From Bacillota bacterium (GTDB taxonomy: Bacteria > Bacillota > Clostridia > Lachnospirales > Lachnospiraceae), in assembly GCA_023392995.1 (NCBI GenBank), contig JAEWMZ010000193.1, positions 1 to 19,202 on the forward strand: DNA of 19,202 nucleotides, in the 5' to 3' direction. Of the stretch, positions 1-6,821 are shown one piece after another. Made by a program: the position numbers and the translations under genes. The notes beneath the pieces are model-generated. The model saw nothing but the letters and a program-made list of their open reading frames with translations. It ran no database searches and was not told where the DNA came from. Numbering within the stretch: position 1 is the stretch's first letter; every line of letters starts with the position of its first letter.

Positions 1-978
1 CTTCTCTTCCGGTAATTCCTTAACCTGAAGGAGCTTATCTACATCATGTACTGCATACTCTACTGTCTTGGTCTCATTCACATAGGTGGTGAAGTTCATC
101 AACGGTCCGACAATTCCGAGCGATAAAATCAGACACATCACTAAATCCTGTGGTGCGAGTGTTCCTTTATAGTATAAATACATTCCCATCGGAAGAGTTC
201 CTAAAAAGGTAGAGGGCAGGACTGCGGAAATAAAATTCATAAGCTTCCAGGTGCTTTGATACCAACTAAGAGTGTAATCCCGGAAGCTTTCCACCGCAGT
301 TGTGAATTTTTCATAGGAGCTGGAGGACTGATTAAAGGTCTTAATCACTTCAATGCCTTCTACATATTCTACAATGACACCGTTCACATAATTGTTGGAT
401 TCCATATAATCCGCATACAGCCTATTAAAATTCTTCATCAGGAAAGCAAATGCAACAAATGCTATGGGCACCGTAATCAGCATAGCCAAAGCCATTCGCC
501 AGTCAATATATACCAAAAAAATAAAAACCGCAATCGGAAGCATCAGATTAGAAATACATTCCGGAATCATATGTGCCAGCGGCAGTTCGATGGTTTCCAC
601 CCTGTCTACCATTACACTTTTTAATTTGCCAACCGATTCACTCAATACAGTTCCCAGCGGTGCCTTCATCAAACGTTCGGCAAGACTGAGACGAATGTTT
701 TCCAAAATTGAGTACGCCGAGATATGGGACAAGCTGGTTGAAATTCCATAAAACAAAAATCGTAAGGCATATGCACCAAGACCGATCAGGCACCACTTCC
801 ACACCTCCGCCATTACTGGTGCTCCCAGAATAAAGATGGAAATAATCCGATAAACACTCCAATAAGGCATCAGTCCCATAACCACACTGACAATAGCACA
901 TAGTACGGATAACACAATCTTTCCTTTGCACTGCGAAGCAAAGGAAAACACAATAGAAATCCAGCTTTTCTGCTTCAT
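1..978 (-). CDS. Exporter-fold ABC half-transporter, membrane domain (partial, 3' end off window)
   Basis: Reading from an ATG at 978 the frame stays open to base 1, giving 326 residues with no stop, so the C-terminal part including the ATPase domain lies outside the window. A strong GGAGG site sits a few bases before the ATG. The protein begins MKQKSWISIVFSFASQCKGK and shows about six hydrophobic segments separated by long charged loops. The region ESVGKLKSVMVDRVETIELP, the segment around VNGVIVEYVEGIEVIKTFNQ and the sequence after it are typical of type IV (exporter-fold) transmembrane domains. In siderophore loci such half-transporters (YbtP/YbtQ, IrtA/IrtB) work as heterodimers and import the ferric siderophore despite their exporter fold; others export. 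Import is my inference from its place beside the AraC regulator and ECF genes. The partner gene should follow directly to the left. Confidence 0.85.
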   Translation of the reverse strand, partial: MKQKSWISIVFSFASQCKGKIVLSVLCAIVSVVMGLMPYWSVYRIISIFILGAPVMAEVWKWCLIGLGAYALRFLFYGISTSLSHISAYSILENIRLSLAERLMKAPLGTVLSESVGKLKSVMVDRVETIELPLAHMIPECISNLMLPIAVFIFLVYIDWRMALAMLITVPIAFVAFAFLMKNFNRLYADYMESNNYVNGVIVEYVEGIEVIKTFNQSSSSYEKFTTAVESFRDYTLSWYQSTWKLMNFISAVLPSTFLGTLPMGMYLYYKGTLAPQDLVMCLILSLGIVGPLMNFTTYVNETKTVEYAVHDVDKLLQVKELPEEK

Positions 979-994
979 CACGTAACCTCCTTGT

Positions 995-1033
995 AAAAAA
1001 ATTAGAGAATAATATCTCTGAGACCCTCTAATT
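995..1033 (-). terminator. Possible intrinsic terminator or attenuator between the araC-type gene and the ABC gene
   Basis: On the minus strand an 8-base arm AATTAGAG (1026-1033) pairs with CTCTAATT (1000-1007) and the stem runs into a stretch of seven T (995-1001). The loop contains a second, smaller symmetric element (AGAGA/TCTCT). The stem is AT-rich, so termination would be weak. Its position only a few bases before the GGAGG site of the downstream ABC gene suggests partial termination or attenuation between regulator and transporter. Confidence 0.4.
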
Positions 1034-1076
1034 ATCACATTTTCACAAGTCGCCTGCCACTCCGTATAGGCTGTTT

Positions 1077-2039
1077 TTACTCCGTTTTGATTTTTACTTT
1101 TCGGTACTCCAAGGGGTTCTTTCCTTTGACACTTTTAAAGGCTTCCGAAAACTTACTGGTATTGATATAACCGACCTTCCCTGCAATGGATGTGACCGGT
1201 TCCTCCGTCTGTGTAAGCAGGGAGGCCGCCAGATCCATCCTGTAATTTCTGATATAGGTATAAATTGGCATCCCATATACGCCCCGAAAGCATTGCTTCA
1301 ATGCGGATACCGAGATGTCAAAGTGTGAGGCTAATTCTTCCATGGTAAAGTGCTGCTCGGGCCGCGTTGTAATAAATTCCATAATCGCCTTTACTTTTTC
1401 AACCTGTGTTTTATAAAAATAGGGACGTGCTTCCCCCAGAAGAGAGGGATCCACCGCTTTTAACAAAACCAGTAATTCAAGAATTTTCACCTTCAAATAT
1501 TCCATGCGAATGGTTTCCGGCACCTGATACAACTCTGTAATCACATGGTCGGGCGCTGGATTCCCATGCATAATAAAAGGACGGCTCTTTAGAGCCAGAG
1601 TTTCTTCTAATCTAAGCAAATCTATTGAAAAGAGCTCCAGCAATTCACCCATCTGTTCCACTACTTCCGGAACTGCTATCATAATGGTAATTCCATGATA
1701 GTGGTTCAGGGGAAAGCTGCAGTTTTTATTTTCCGTGATGGAGCTGTCCAACATCACATCACCGGGAGCCAGATATAAATATGCCCCGTCACTGATCTCC
1801 CATTCAATTCTGCCCTCTCGGCAATGATTAATGGTAATCATATGCTGCTCTCCAAATTTGCGAGGCGGACAGCCGGTCAGATGGAAATCATTATAGAGAA
1901 CCCAAATACCGGGATAGACTCCGTAAATCGTTGAAACTCCGTCCCCCGTTTCGTTTTGCAGCCGGTAAACCGAGCAGATTTCATCTCGGCAAAGCAGATT
2001 CATATTTTGCCTAAAAAAGAATTGATCCGTACCATTCAT
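1077..2039 (-). CDS. AraC-family transcriptional regulator, YbtA/PchR-like
   Basis: This protein of about 320 residues has a C-terminal AraC-type double helix-turn-helix over roughly its last 100 residues. The first helix pair is around FTMEELASHFDISVSALKQC. The diagnostic second half has VGYxxxSKFSEAFK followed by GKNPLEYR. The N-terminal two thirds would be the effector-binding part. YbtA and PchR are regulators of this type; they sense their own ferric siderophore and activate synthesis and uptake genes. Its place between two transporter sets in a thiazoline NRPS locus fits that role. I chose the ATG at 2039. A TTG at 2060 would add seven residues, but it lies inside an inverted repeat and has no good ribosome site. 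Neither start has an ideal Shine-Dalgarno sequence, so the start is uncertain by seven codons. A direct-repeat site at 4967-5002 is the best candidate target in the window. Confidence 0.9.
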   Translation of the reverse strand: MNGTDQFFFRQNMNLLCRDEICSVYRLQNETGDGVSTIYGVYPGIWVLYNDFHLTGCPPRKFGEQHMITINHCREGRIEWEISDGAYLYLAPGDVMLDSSITENKNCSFPLNHYHGITIMIAVPEVVEQMGELLELFSIDLLRLEETLALKSRPFIMHGNPAPDHVITELYQVPETIRMEYLKVKILELLVLLKAVDPSLLGEARPYFYKTQVEKVKAIMEFITTRPEQHFTMEELASHFDISVSALKQCFRGVYGMPIYTYIRNYRMDLAASLLTQTEEPVTSIAGKVGYINTSKFSEAFKSVKGKNPLEYRKVKIKTE

Positions 2040-2055
2040 CCTAGCACCCGTGCCT

Positions 2056-2087
2056 TTCAATTTTTGATACCCTATTCAAAAATTGAA
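2056..2087. repeat. Perfect 12-bp inverted repeat in the 54-base gap before the araC-type gene
   Basis: TTCAATTTTTGA (2056-2067) and its exact reverse complement TCAAAAATTGAA (2076-2087) are separated by eight bases. The repeat starts six bases after the stop of the ATPase gene and ends 16 bases before the regulator ATG. It has only two G/C pairs per arm and no T-run follows on the minus strand, so it is a poor terminator. An operator or an mRNA hairpin limiting regulator translation is more plausible. The function is inference. Confidence 0.5.
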
Positions 2088-2093
2088 CAGGCT

Positions 2094-3560
2094 CTAACAC
2101 CTCGCTTCTAGAAAAAAATCCTTTAAGTGCTTTACTCCTTCCTCATCCAAGGCATAGGTACTTCGCACTTCTCCCTGTTCCAAATGAAGGACATGGGTAC
2201 AGCTGCTTACAATCAATTCATAGTCATGGGTTATCACCAGTGAGGTCTTCTTCATCTGCCGAAGCAGGGAAAGCTCCCTTGCAACCTCCTTCATGTGCTG
2301 CAAATCCAAGCCGCTGGTAGGTTCGTCGAATACAAGTATTTCTTTCCCGGATATCAATGCCGTAGCTATGGCTACCCTCTGCTTTTGTCCCCCGGACAAG
2401 GACATGGGATGCCGTTCCTTTAAGGGAAGAAGATCCAAACGCTCCAGTATCATATCGATGCTGTAATCACAGGATTTTGTCCTACTGATCAGCATTTCCT
2501 CCTCAGTGCTTTCGGTGAAAAGCTGGTGGTTAACATCTTGCATAACCATATAGCATCGTGACAGCCTTTGCTTTCTTTTATAATTCTTACCGCTAATGGT
2601 TACCACTCCCTTACAGCGCTTTTCCAAGCCACACAGGCAACGTGCAAAGGTTGATTTGCCTGCTCCGTTATGTCCGATTACTGCAATCACACTGTTTTGC
2701 GGGAGACTTAAGGCTTTGATTTGCAGTGCAGCCCTCCGACCGGTGTAGGAGAACTCAAAATCAGAGCATTCAAAGGTTTCCGCATAGACCTCTCGATTGA
2801 TTGAAACAGGAAATTGAGAGAGTTCAAAGGGTCTAAGACCCATCGTCATCTGCTGCTCAATGGTGAATTCCTTGAGATCTGCTTCCGTAAGCTCCTTCTC
2901 GATACAACCGTCTTTCAAGAATATAACACGATCCAATAAACCCTTTAAATAATACAAACGATGCTCTGCAATAATAACGGTTTTCCCTTGCTTTCTCCAG
3001 ATCCGAATTAACCTGCGCAGGTCTGCCGTTGCAGAAATATCAAGGCTGGAGGATGGTTCATCCAAAACGATTACGGCGGGATCACTGACGGACACGGAAG
3101 CACAGGCTATCTTCTGCTTTTCTCCGCCGGACATTTCAAAAATACTCTTTCCAAGCAAGGAGCTTATTCCGAATTGATTCGCAGTAGTCTCCACTCTTCT
3201 TATAATTTCAGACTCCGGCAACCCTTGATTTTCACATCCAAAGGCCAGCTCACTGGTGGAATCCACAGTAAAGAACTGAGTGCGCGGGTTCTGAAAAACA
3301 CTCCCCACCTGTTTTGCTGTTTCATACAAGGGGAGTTCACTTACATTTTTACCATTTAATAAGACGGAGCCTGTTAATTCACCGTCATAATAATTTGGGA
3401 CCAAGCCGTTGATCAGACGTGTCAGTGTGGTTTTACCACAACCGGATTGACCACATAGGAGAAGGATTTCACCATCCGGAATGGTAAGATTTATATTATG
3501 TAATCCACCCGCATCCTTTTCACCCGAATAGCAAAAATTAATATTACGAAGCTCTATCAC
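2094..3560 (-). CDS. ECF-type transporter fused double ATPase (A-A')
   Basis: This 488-residue protein contains two complete ABC ATPase domains in tandem, as in fused EcfA/CbiO-type and YkoD-type subunits. Domain 1 has Walker A GQSGCGKTT near residues 37-45, signature MSGGEKQK near 142-150 and Walker B VIVLDEP near 163-169. Domain 2 has Walker A GHNGAGKST near 296-304, signature LSGGQKQR near 388-395 and Walker B ILVFDEP near 408-414. All catalytic motifs look intact. It would power the importer formed with the T and S proteins encoded just upstream. The GTG at 3560 is preferred because GGGGGAG lies five bases before it and the ATPase fold begins at once (IELRNINF). The open frame extends 30 codons further upstream into the T gene, but that extension has no domain content. 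The start lies 16 bases after the T-component stop, so the genes are cotranscribed. Confidence 0.9.
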   Translation of the reverse strand: MIELRNINFCYSGEKDAGGLHNINLTIPDGEILLLCGQSGCGKTTLTRLINGLVPNYYDGELTGSVLLNGKNVSELPLYETAKQVGSVFQNPRTQFFTVDSTSELAFGCENQGLPESEIIRRVETTANQFGISSLLGKSIFEMSGGEKQKIACASVSVSDPAVIVLDEPSSSLDISATADLRRLIRIWRKQGKTVIIAEHRLYYLKGLLDRVIFLKDGCIEKELTEADLKEFTIEQQMTMGLRPFELSQFPVSINREVYAETFECSDFEFSYTGRRAALQIKALSLPQNSVIAVIGHNGAGKSTFARCLCGLEKRCKGVVTISGKNYKRKQRLSRCYMVMQDVNHQLFTESTEEEMLISRTKSCDYSIDMILERLDLLPLKERHPMSLSGGQKQRVAIATALISGKEILVFDEPTSGLDLQHMKEVARELSLLRQMKKTSLVITHDYELIVSSCTHVLHLEQGEVRSTYALDEEGVKHLKDFFLEARC

Positions 3561-3565
3561 CTTAT

Positions 3566-3572
3566 CTCCCCC
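3566..3572 (-). promoter_or_regulatory. Ribosome binding site fixing the GTG start of the double ATPase
   Basis: GGGGGAG on the minus strand ends five bases before the GTG at 3560. It is the reason for rejecting the longer open frame that begins inside the T-component gene. Confidence 0.7.
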
Positions 3573-3576
3573 TATC

Positions 3577-4305
3577 TTATCTACAAATGAAGCCCAACCA
3601 TCCCAATACTGACAGTGATATAAAGATAGTATCGATAAAACCGATACCAATTTTACATATATTAGTCCTTTTTTGCGGTGCTCCCAAGCCGCGCGTCAGG
3701 GCAGCTGCCGACAGTTCTTCACCAATTTTTGCAATGGATATCATTAACGGAACCACTCGATATTCCAACATTTTCATTGGACTTTTTAGGGTCGTTATTC
3801 CCCTCATTCTCATGGCATCATTAATAGCAGCATACTCCTCCTTCACGGTTGGAAAGAAACGAAAAACAACTGACATGGGAATTACAATCTTCTGGGTAAT
3901 ATGTAATCGTTCCATTGCAGCAACAAACTCACTAACCTTCGTGGTACTGAACAGATAATATCCCATAACAAAGCCGGGAAGCATATGGGTATATATCCCA
4001 CATGCAGCATTTAAAATAAAATTCCACCCTCCCGTCAGCATTGGAAGAATGGTAAGTTCCAACGCATACAAGATTACATAGGGTATGGAAAAACGAACAG
4101 CAGCCTTCCACTTTCTGGAGGCCATCAACAAAATAATCGGAAGAGCCACCAGACAGGGACGTATTAGGTTCATAATTCCCCCTGTCCCTCCGGCAATGGT
4201 AATCGTACTGATTGTCACTGTCAGAAATATCTTTGTGCGAGGGTCTATGGGCATGAGAGATTGATTTTCAAATTTTAGTTCTGATACGGTGTTCACAGCA
4301 TCCAT
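3577..4305 (-). CDS. ECF transporter T component (CbiQ/EcfT family)
   Basis: This 242-residue membrane protein has four to five hydrophobic segments in the N-terminal half and a cytoplasmic helical region in the C-terminal half. Two Arg-Gly motifs of the family are visible in the coupling helices, AMRMRGIT and AALTRGLGAP; in ECF transporters these insert into the grooves of the two ATPases. The protein would couple ATP hydrolysis by the double ATPase to substrate movement through the S protein. Its ATG overlaps the S-component stop by one base (TAATG), which implies translational coupling. The ATPase gene follows after 16 bases, so S, T and A-A' form one unit. A link to metallophore or metal uptake is inferred from location only. 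Confidence 0.88.
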   Translation of the reverse strand: MDAVNTVSELKFENQSLMPIDPRTKIFLTVTISTITIAGGTGGIMNLIRPCLVALPIILLMASRKWKAAVRFSIPYVILYALELTILPMLTGGWNFILNAACGIYTHMLPGFVMGYYLFSTTKVSEFVAAMERLHITQKIVIPMSVVFRFFPTVKEEYAAINDAMRMRGITTLKSPMKMLEYRVVPLMISIAKIGEELSAAALTRGLGAPQKRTNICKIGIGFIDTIFISLSVLGWLGFICR

Positions 4306-4895
4306 TAGGCGATTCCCGCCTTAACAAAATGCTTATTCAGAACAGCCCTTCCCAGCATAGCACCTAAGATACCGCCAAGAAAGGTTACCAGGAATAAAAC
4401 AGGAAATGTCCAGCCTGGTGTGTAGGATGCTAATGTGGCAGTGTATTCTGCTCCATAGCTGCTTTCCAGCGAAGCGAAAAACTCGGTTCGCGTTAAAAAC
4501 ATTCTGCTGACAAATCCCATAATCCATAGAGAGAATACCCCATTTGCCAAAATAGTAAATTTCCAGCTGCTATAGTTTCCTGCCTTGAGGATCAAGTCCC
4601 CTAAAACTCCAAATACAACTCCAAATACAAATACAAGAACCCCTGCCCCGACCAGCAGGTTCAAGAGTCCAAGAATAATTCCTGTCAAAGTTATCATACC
4701 AAACTTCTTAACTTTGGTTAGATACAACATAAAGGGAATTCCGCATAGAATTGGGCAAAACAACCCCAGTAGAGGAATGAAAATCGGAATATATCCCAGC
4801 ATCATCCCCGCGAAAAAGATAACGAAATAAATTGCACTGAAAACACCTACATTAATTAAATCCTTCGCCTCTAACTTATTATTACTTTTCTTCAC
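4305..4895 (-). CDS. ECF transporter S component, MptD/Trep_Strep-like
   Basis: This very hydrophobic 196-residue protein has about five to six membrane segments. A short charged N-terminus (KKSNNKLEAKDLINVGVFSA) leads directly into the first segment, a pattern seen in the Trep_Strep/MptD-type substrate-binding (S) subunits of ECF transporters. The substrate of that family is not firmly known; such genes are often found beside siderophore-type ABC half-transporters. The start is a GTG at 4895 with GGAGG seven bases upstream (4903-4907). It is the first gene of the uptake operon and follows directly on the candidate promoter and operators at 4912-5002. Recognition of the subfamily is from the overall pattern, so the S-component call is firmer than the substrate. 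Confidence 0.82.
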   Translation of the reverse strand: MKKSNNKLEAKDLINVGVFSAIYFVIFFAGMMLGYIPIFIPLLGLFCPILCGIPFMLYLTKVKKFGMITLTGIILGLLNLLVGAGVLVFVFGVVFGVLGDLILKAGNYSSWKFTILANGVFSLWIMGFVSRMFLTRTEFFASLESSYGAEYTATLASYTPGWTFPVLFLVTFLGGILGAMLGRAVLNKHFVKAGIA

Positions 4896-4902
4896 CTTAC
4901 TA

Positions 4903-4907
4903 CCTCC
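4903..4907 (-). promoter_or_regulatory. Ribosome binding site for the GTG start of the S component
   Basis: GGAGG on the minus strand, seven bases before the GTG at 4895, supports this non-ATG start. It lies immediately downstream of the DtxR-like palindrome. Confidence 0.7.
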
Positions 4908-4911
4908 ATGG

Positions 4912-4930
4912 TTAGTTATGTCTAACTTTT
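4912..4930. promoter_or_regulatory. Candidate DtxR/IdeR-like metal-repressor operator
   Basis: The 19-mer TTAGTTATGTCTAACTTTT contains a perfect inverted repeat AGTTA-4 bases-TAACT (4914-4927). By my count it matches 12 of 18 defined positions of the actinobacterial DtxR/IdeR consensus, TTAGGTTAG-S-CTAACCTAA. It lies between the predicted -10 box and the ribosome site of the uptake operon, the usual place for an iron-dependent repressor to block transcription. The repressor gene itself is not in the window. Confidence 0.4.
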
Positions 4931-4937
4931 CACTGTC

Positions 4938-4966
4938 ACTCTACCATATTTTACTATCCCTTGCAA
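4938..4966 (-). promoter_or_regulatory. Candidate promoter of the uptake operon
   Basis: On the minus strand a -35 box TTGCAA (4961-4966) is followed, after 17 bases, by a weak -10 box TAGAGT (4938-4943). It lies in the only intergenic gap over 100 bases between the biosynthetic and uptake genes, upstream of the S-component gene. A weak -10 is expected for a promoter that needs an activator, and one candidate activator site abuts the -35. Confidence 0.4.
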
Positions 4967-5002
4967 CTCCGAATGGTTCAGAATTGCTCCCAATGGTTTG
5001 GA
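4967..5002 (-). promoter_or_regulatory. Direct repeat abutting -35: candidate AraC-type activator site
   Basis: Two copies of a 16-base sequence lie exactly 20 bases apart: 4967-4982 (plus strand CTCCGAATGGTTCAGA) and 4987-5002 (CTCCCAATGGTTTGGA), 13 of 16 identical, with an 11 of 12 core. The promoter-proximal copy touches the predicted -35 box. Direct repeats about two helical turns apart beside -35 are the classic layout for AraC-family activators, and an AraC-family gene lies in this operon. Confidence 0.5.
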
Positions 5003-5022
5003 TTTTATTTCAATCAACTATT

Positions 5023-5709
5023 TTAAATGGAATAAAGTGCTATTCGATTGGCATGTATTAGCGTTGTATCAAAGACCGGCACTTCCATAGCCTCCTGCTT
5101 AATTAATAATCCGATTTCCGTACACCCTAAAATGACACCATCTGCTTGATCAGGGCAATACTTATAGATAATGTCAGAATATTTCTTCCAGGATTCCTGT
5201 GTCACAATTCCTTTACACAATTCACGGAAAATAATCTCATGAACTATTTTTCTTTCCTTCAGATTGGGTATCTTTATTTTGATACCGTTTTCTTCGAACC
5301 GCTGTACATTAAATGTTTCTTCCATCGTAAATCTTGTGCCCAACAGCAGAGCAGATTTCATACCTTTGTTTTTAATTTCATCAGCTGTCGCATCGACAAT
5401 ATGTAAAATATCAATATTTGTTTTTTGGCGAATTGCAGGAATACACTTGTGCATTGTATTTGAACAGATTGCCACAAAATCCACTCCGGCTATCTCGAGA
5501 TCCGTTGCCGCCTGGGTAAGTAGCTCATTCGACATATCCCAATCACCCTTTGAAATAGTCGATTCAATCTTATGAAAATTAATGCTATGCAGGATACAAT
5601 CTGCCGAATATAAGCCTCCCAACTTTTCATTAACCACTTCATTTATGATTTTGTAATAGGGTAAGGTACTTTCCCAACTCATACCGCCAATCAAACCTAT
5701 TTTTTTCAT
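5023..5709 (-). CDS. Aspartate/glutamate racemase family protein
   Basis: This 228-residue protein belongs to the cofactor-independent Asp/Glu racemase superfamily. It starts with KKIGLIGGMSWESTLPYY, the family's N-terminal motif, and carries the two expected catalytic cysteines: Cys82 in ICSNTMH and Cys196 in LGCTEIG. The spacing matches YgeA/RacX-type broad-specificity amino-acid racemases. These two-base enzymes invert the alpha carbon by proton exchange between the cysteines. It is the last gene of the biosynthetic block, 36 bases after the dehydrogenase-like gene. Whether it supplies a D-amino acid to the metallophore or is unrelated cannot be told from sequence. The ATG at 5709 is chosen because AAAGGA lies seven bases upstream; an in-frame TTG eight codons earlier would include that ribosome site in the coding sequence. 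Confidence 0.88.
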   Translation of the reverse strand: MKKIGLIGGMSWESTLPYYKIINEVVNEKLGGLYSADCILHSINFHKIESTISKGDWDMSNELLTQAATDLEIAGVDFVAICSNTMHKCIPAIRQKTNIDILHIVDATADEIKNKGMKSALLLGTRFTMEETFNVQRFEENGIKIKIPNLKERKIVHEIIFRELCKGIVTQESWKKYSDIIYKYCPDQADGVILGCTEIGLLIKQEAMEVPVFDTTLIHANRIALYSI

Positions 5710-5716
5710 GTGCTTA

Positions 5717-5722
5717 TCCTTT
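5717..5722 (-). promoter_or_regulatory. Ribosome binding site fixing the racemase start
   Basis: AAAGGA on the minus strand, seven bases before the ATG at 5709, argues against the upstream TTG at 5733. Confidence 0.55.
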
Positions 5723-5745
5723 CTCTTGTGCAACGCATATCTAAG

Positions 5746-6807
5746 TTATGGCTGGAACAAAATTCCTTTCTTCCTCAGTAGCTTCTCCAGAAACCACTCA
5801 TAGTTCAGTGAGTTCCATATTTCTCCCACTCCCGTTCTCGTCACCATTCCCAAATCTACTCCTATTCCTGTAACTGCACCCACAATCCCTGTTAGCTCAT
5901 TCCAATTTCCGTTGTAAAGGAAGCTCTTATTTATCTGCTGCTCCTTCTGGTGAAGATGAACATGAATCGCCGTAAACTCCTGATCCAGCTTTTTTGCATC
6001 AGCTTCAAAGGCTCCCTTCAAATCCTCTGCCAACTGAAATAGCTCTCCTTGTGTATCGGTAGGTTTTATTTTAGCTTCTGCCATGCACAGCATCACCTGT
6101 TGCGATGCGAATGTATTATAGAAATATGCACAGGGTATCTTTAATTCCTGTATACACCGCTTAAAGCTTTCATTAATCACCGGAAAGCACATTACATCTC
6201 CCGAAGGACTTGGAAGCTGCCTTTCAAATTTGAATTCCAACAACTCTTTTGTAACACCGTCTTTGAGGTAGGACATCCCCTCCGTTGCTTCGGATTTACA
6301 ACTCATTATCATATCAATGGAAGCATTATGTGATATTCTCCCTCTTCCTGAAAAGTAAATTTCAATCGAGGTGGGATGATATTCCCTTGCCAGGTAACCC
6401 GTTACGAATTCTGTTAAGCCCGGATTCACCCCCGATGAATGAATGCAGCATAGCTCCCTGCTTCTAAACTCCTCATGATACCCTGCCAGCAGCCTGGAAA
6501 GCTGATCATCCCCTGAAACATCAACATAGTTGGCGTTAGCCCTCAGGCACGCTTTTGCGATTTTATCCTGAACCTCTGTGGAGGGGCCGATACAATTAAT
6601 TACAGTACGGCATTGGGCACAAAACTCATCCAGCTCTGCTGACTGATTTATATCCACATGAATTACAGTTAACCCGCTATCTTCCGATATTTTTTCCGGG
6701 TTTCTGGTTCCAACCAGAATTTTATTTTTTTCAAGCGCCTGTAACGTAGCTAAAACAGCTCTTCCAACCATACCCGTTGCTCCTAAAACTCCGAAATACT
6801 TTTCCAT
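5746..6807 (-). CDS. Saccharopine-dehydrogenase-like NAD(P)-binding protein
   Basis: This 353-residue protein opens with a Rossmann dinucleotide-binding motif, YFGVLGATGMVGRAV, with glycines 9, 12 and 15. A later stretch (NCIGPSTEVQDKIAKACLRA, NYVDVSGDDQ, and HSSGVNPGLTEFV) is characteristic of the saccharopine dehydrogenase/reductase family. The C-terminal half is poorly recognisable. Family members oxidise or reduce secondary amines (saccharopine, carboxynorspermidine), so a redox step on the metallophore or on a precursor is plausible but unproven. The gene is tightly coupled to the second NRPS: an ATG at 6825 overlaps the NRPS stop as ATGA, while the in-frame ATG at 6807 has GAGGAG six bases upstream and begins directly with the Rossmann fold. 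I prefer 6807; the alternative adds six residues. Confidence 0.8.
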   Translation of the reverse strand: MEKYFGVLGATGMVGRAVLATLQALEKNKILVGTRNPEKISEDSGLTVIHVDINQSAELDEFCAQCRTVINCIGPSTEVQDKIAKACLRANANYVDVSGDDQLSRLLAGYHEEFRSRELCCIHSSGVNPGLTEFVTGYLAREYHPTSIEIYFSGRGRISHNASIDMIMSCKSEATEGMSYLKDGVTKELLEFKFERQLPSPSGDVMCFPVINESFKRCIQELKIPCAYFYNTFASQQVMLCMAEAKIKPTDTQGELFQLAEDLKGAFEADAKKLDQEFTAIHVHLHQKEQQINKSFLYNGNWNELTGIVGAVTGIGVDLGMVTRTGVGEIWNSLNYEWFLEKLLRKKGILFQP

Positions 6808-6813
6808 CGTATA

Positions 6814-6819
6814 CTCCTC
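6814..6819 (-). promoter_or_regulatory. Ribosome binding site favouring the inner start of the dehydrogenase-like gene
   Basis: GAGGAG lies six bases before the ATG at 6807 and just inside the alternative start at 6825, which overlaps the NRPS stop codon. Confidence 0.6.
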
Positions 6820-6821
6820 TA

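Noticed and set aside
638..931. Minus-strand 97-codon open frame
   Set aside because: It is an out-of-frame shadow of the ABC half-transporter whose real frame runs unbroken from 978 to base 1; it has no family features.
2056..2087. Intrinsic terminator after the ATPase gene
   Set aside because: The stem has only two G/C pairs per arm and no T-run follows on the transcribed strand.
3561..3650. Longer start for the double ATPase
   Set aside because: The extra 30 codons overlap the T-component gene and lack domain content; GGGGGAG before the GTG at 3560 is decisive.
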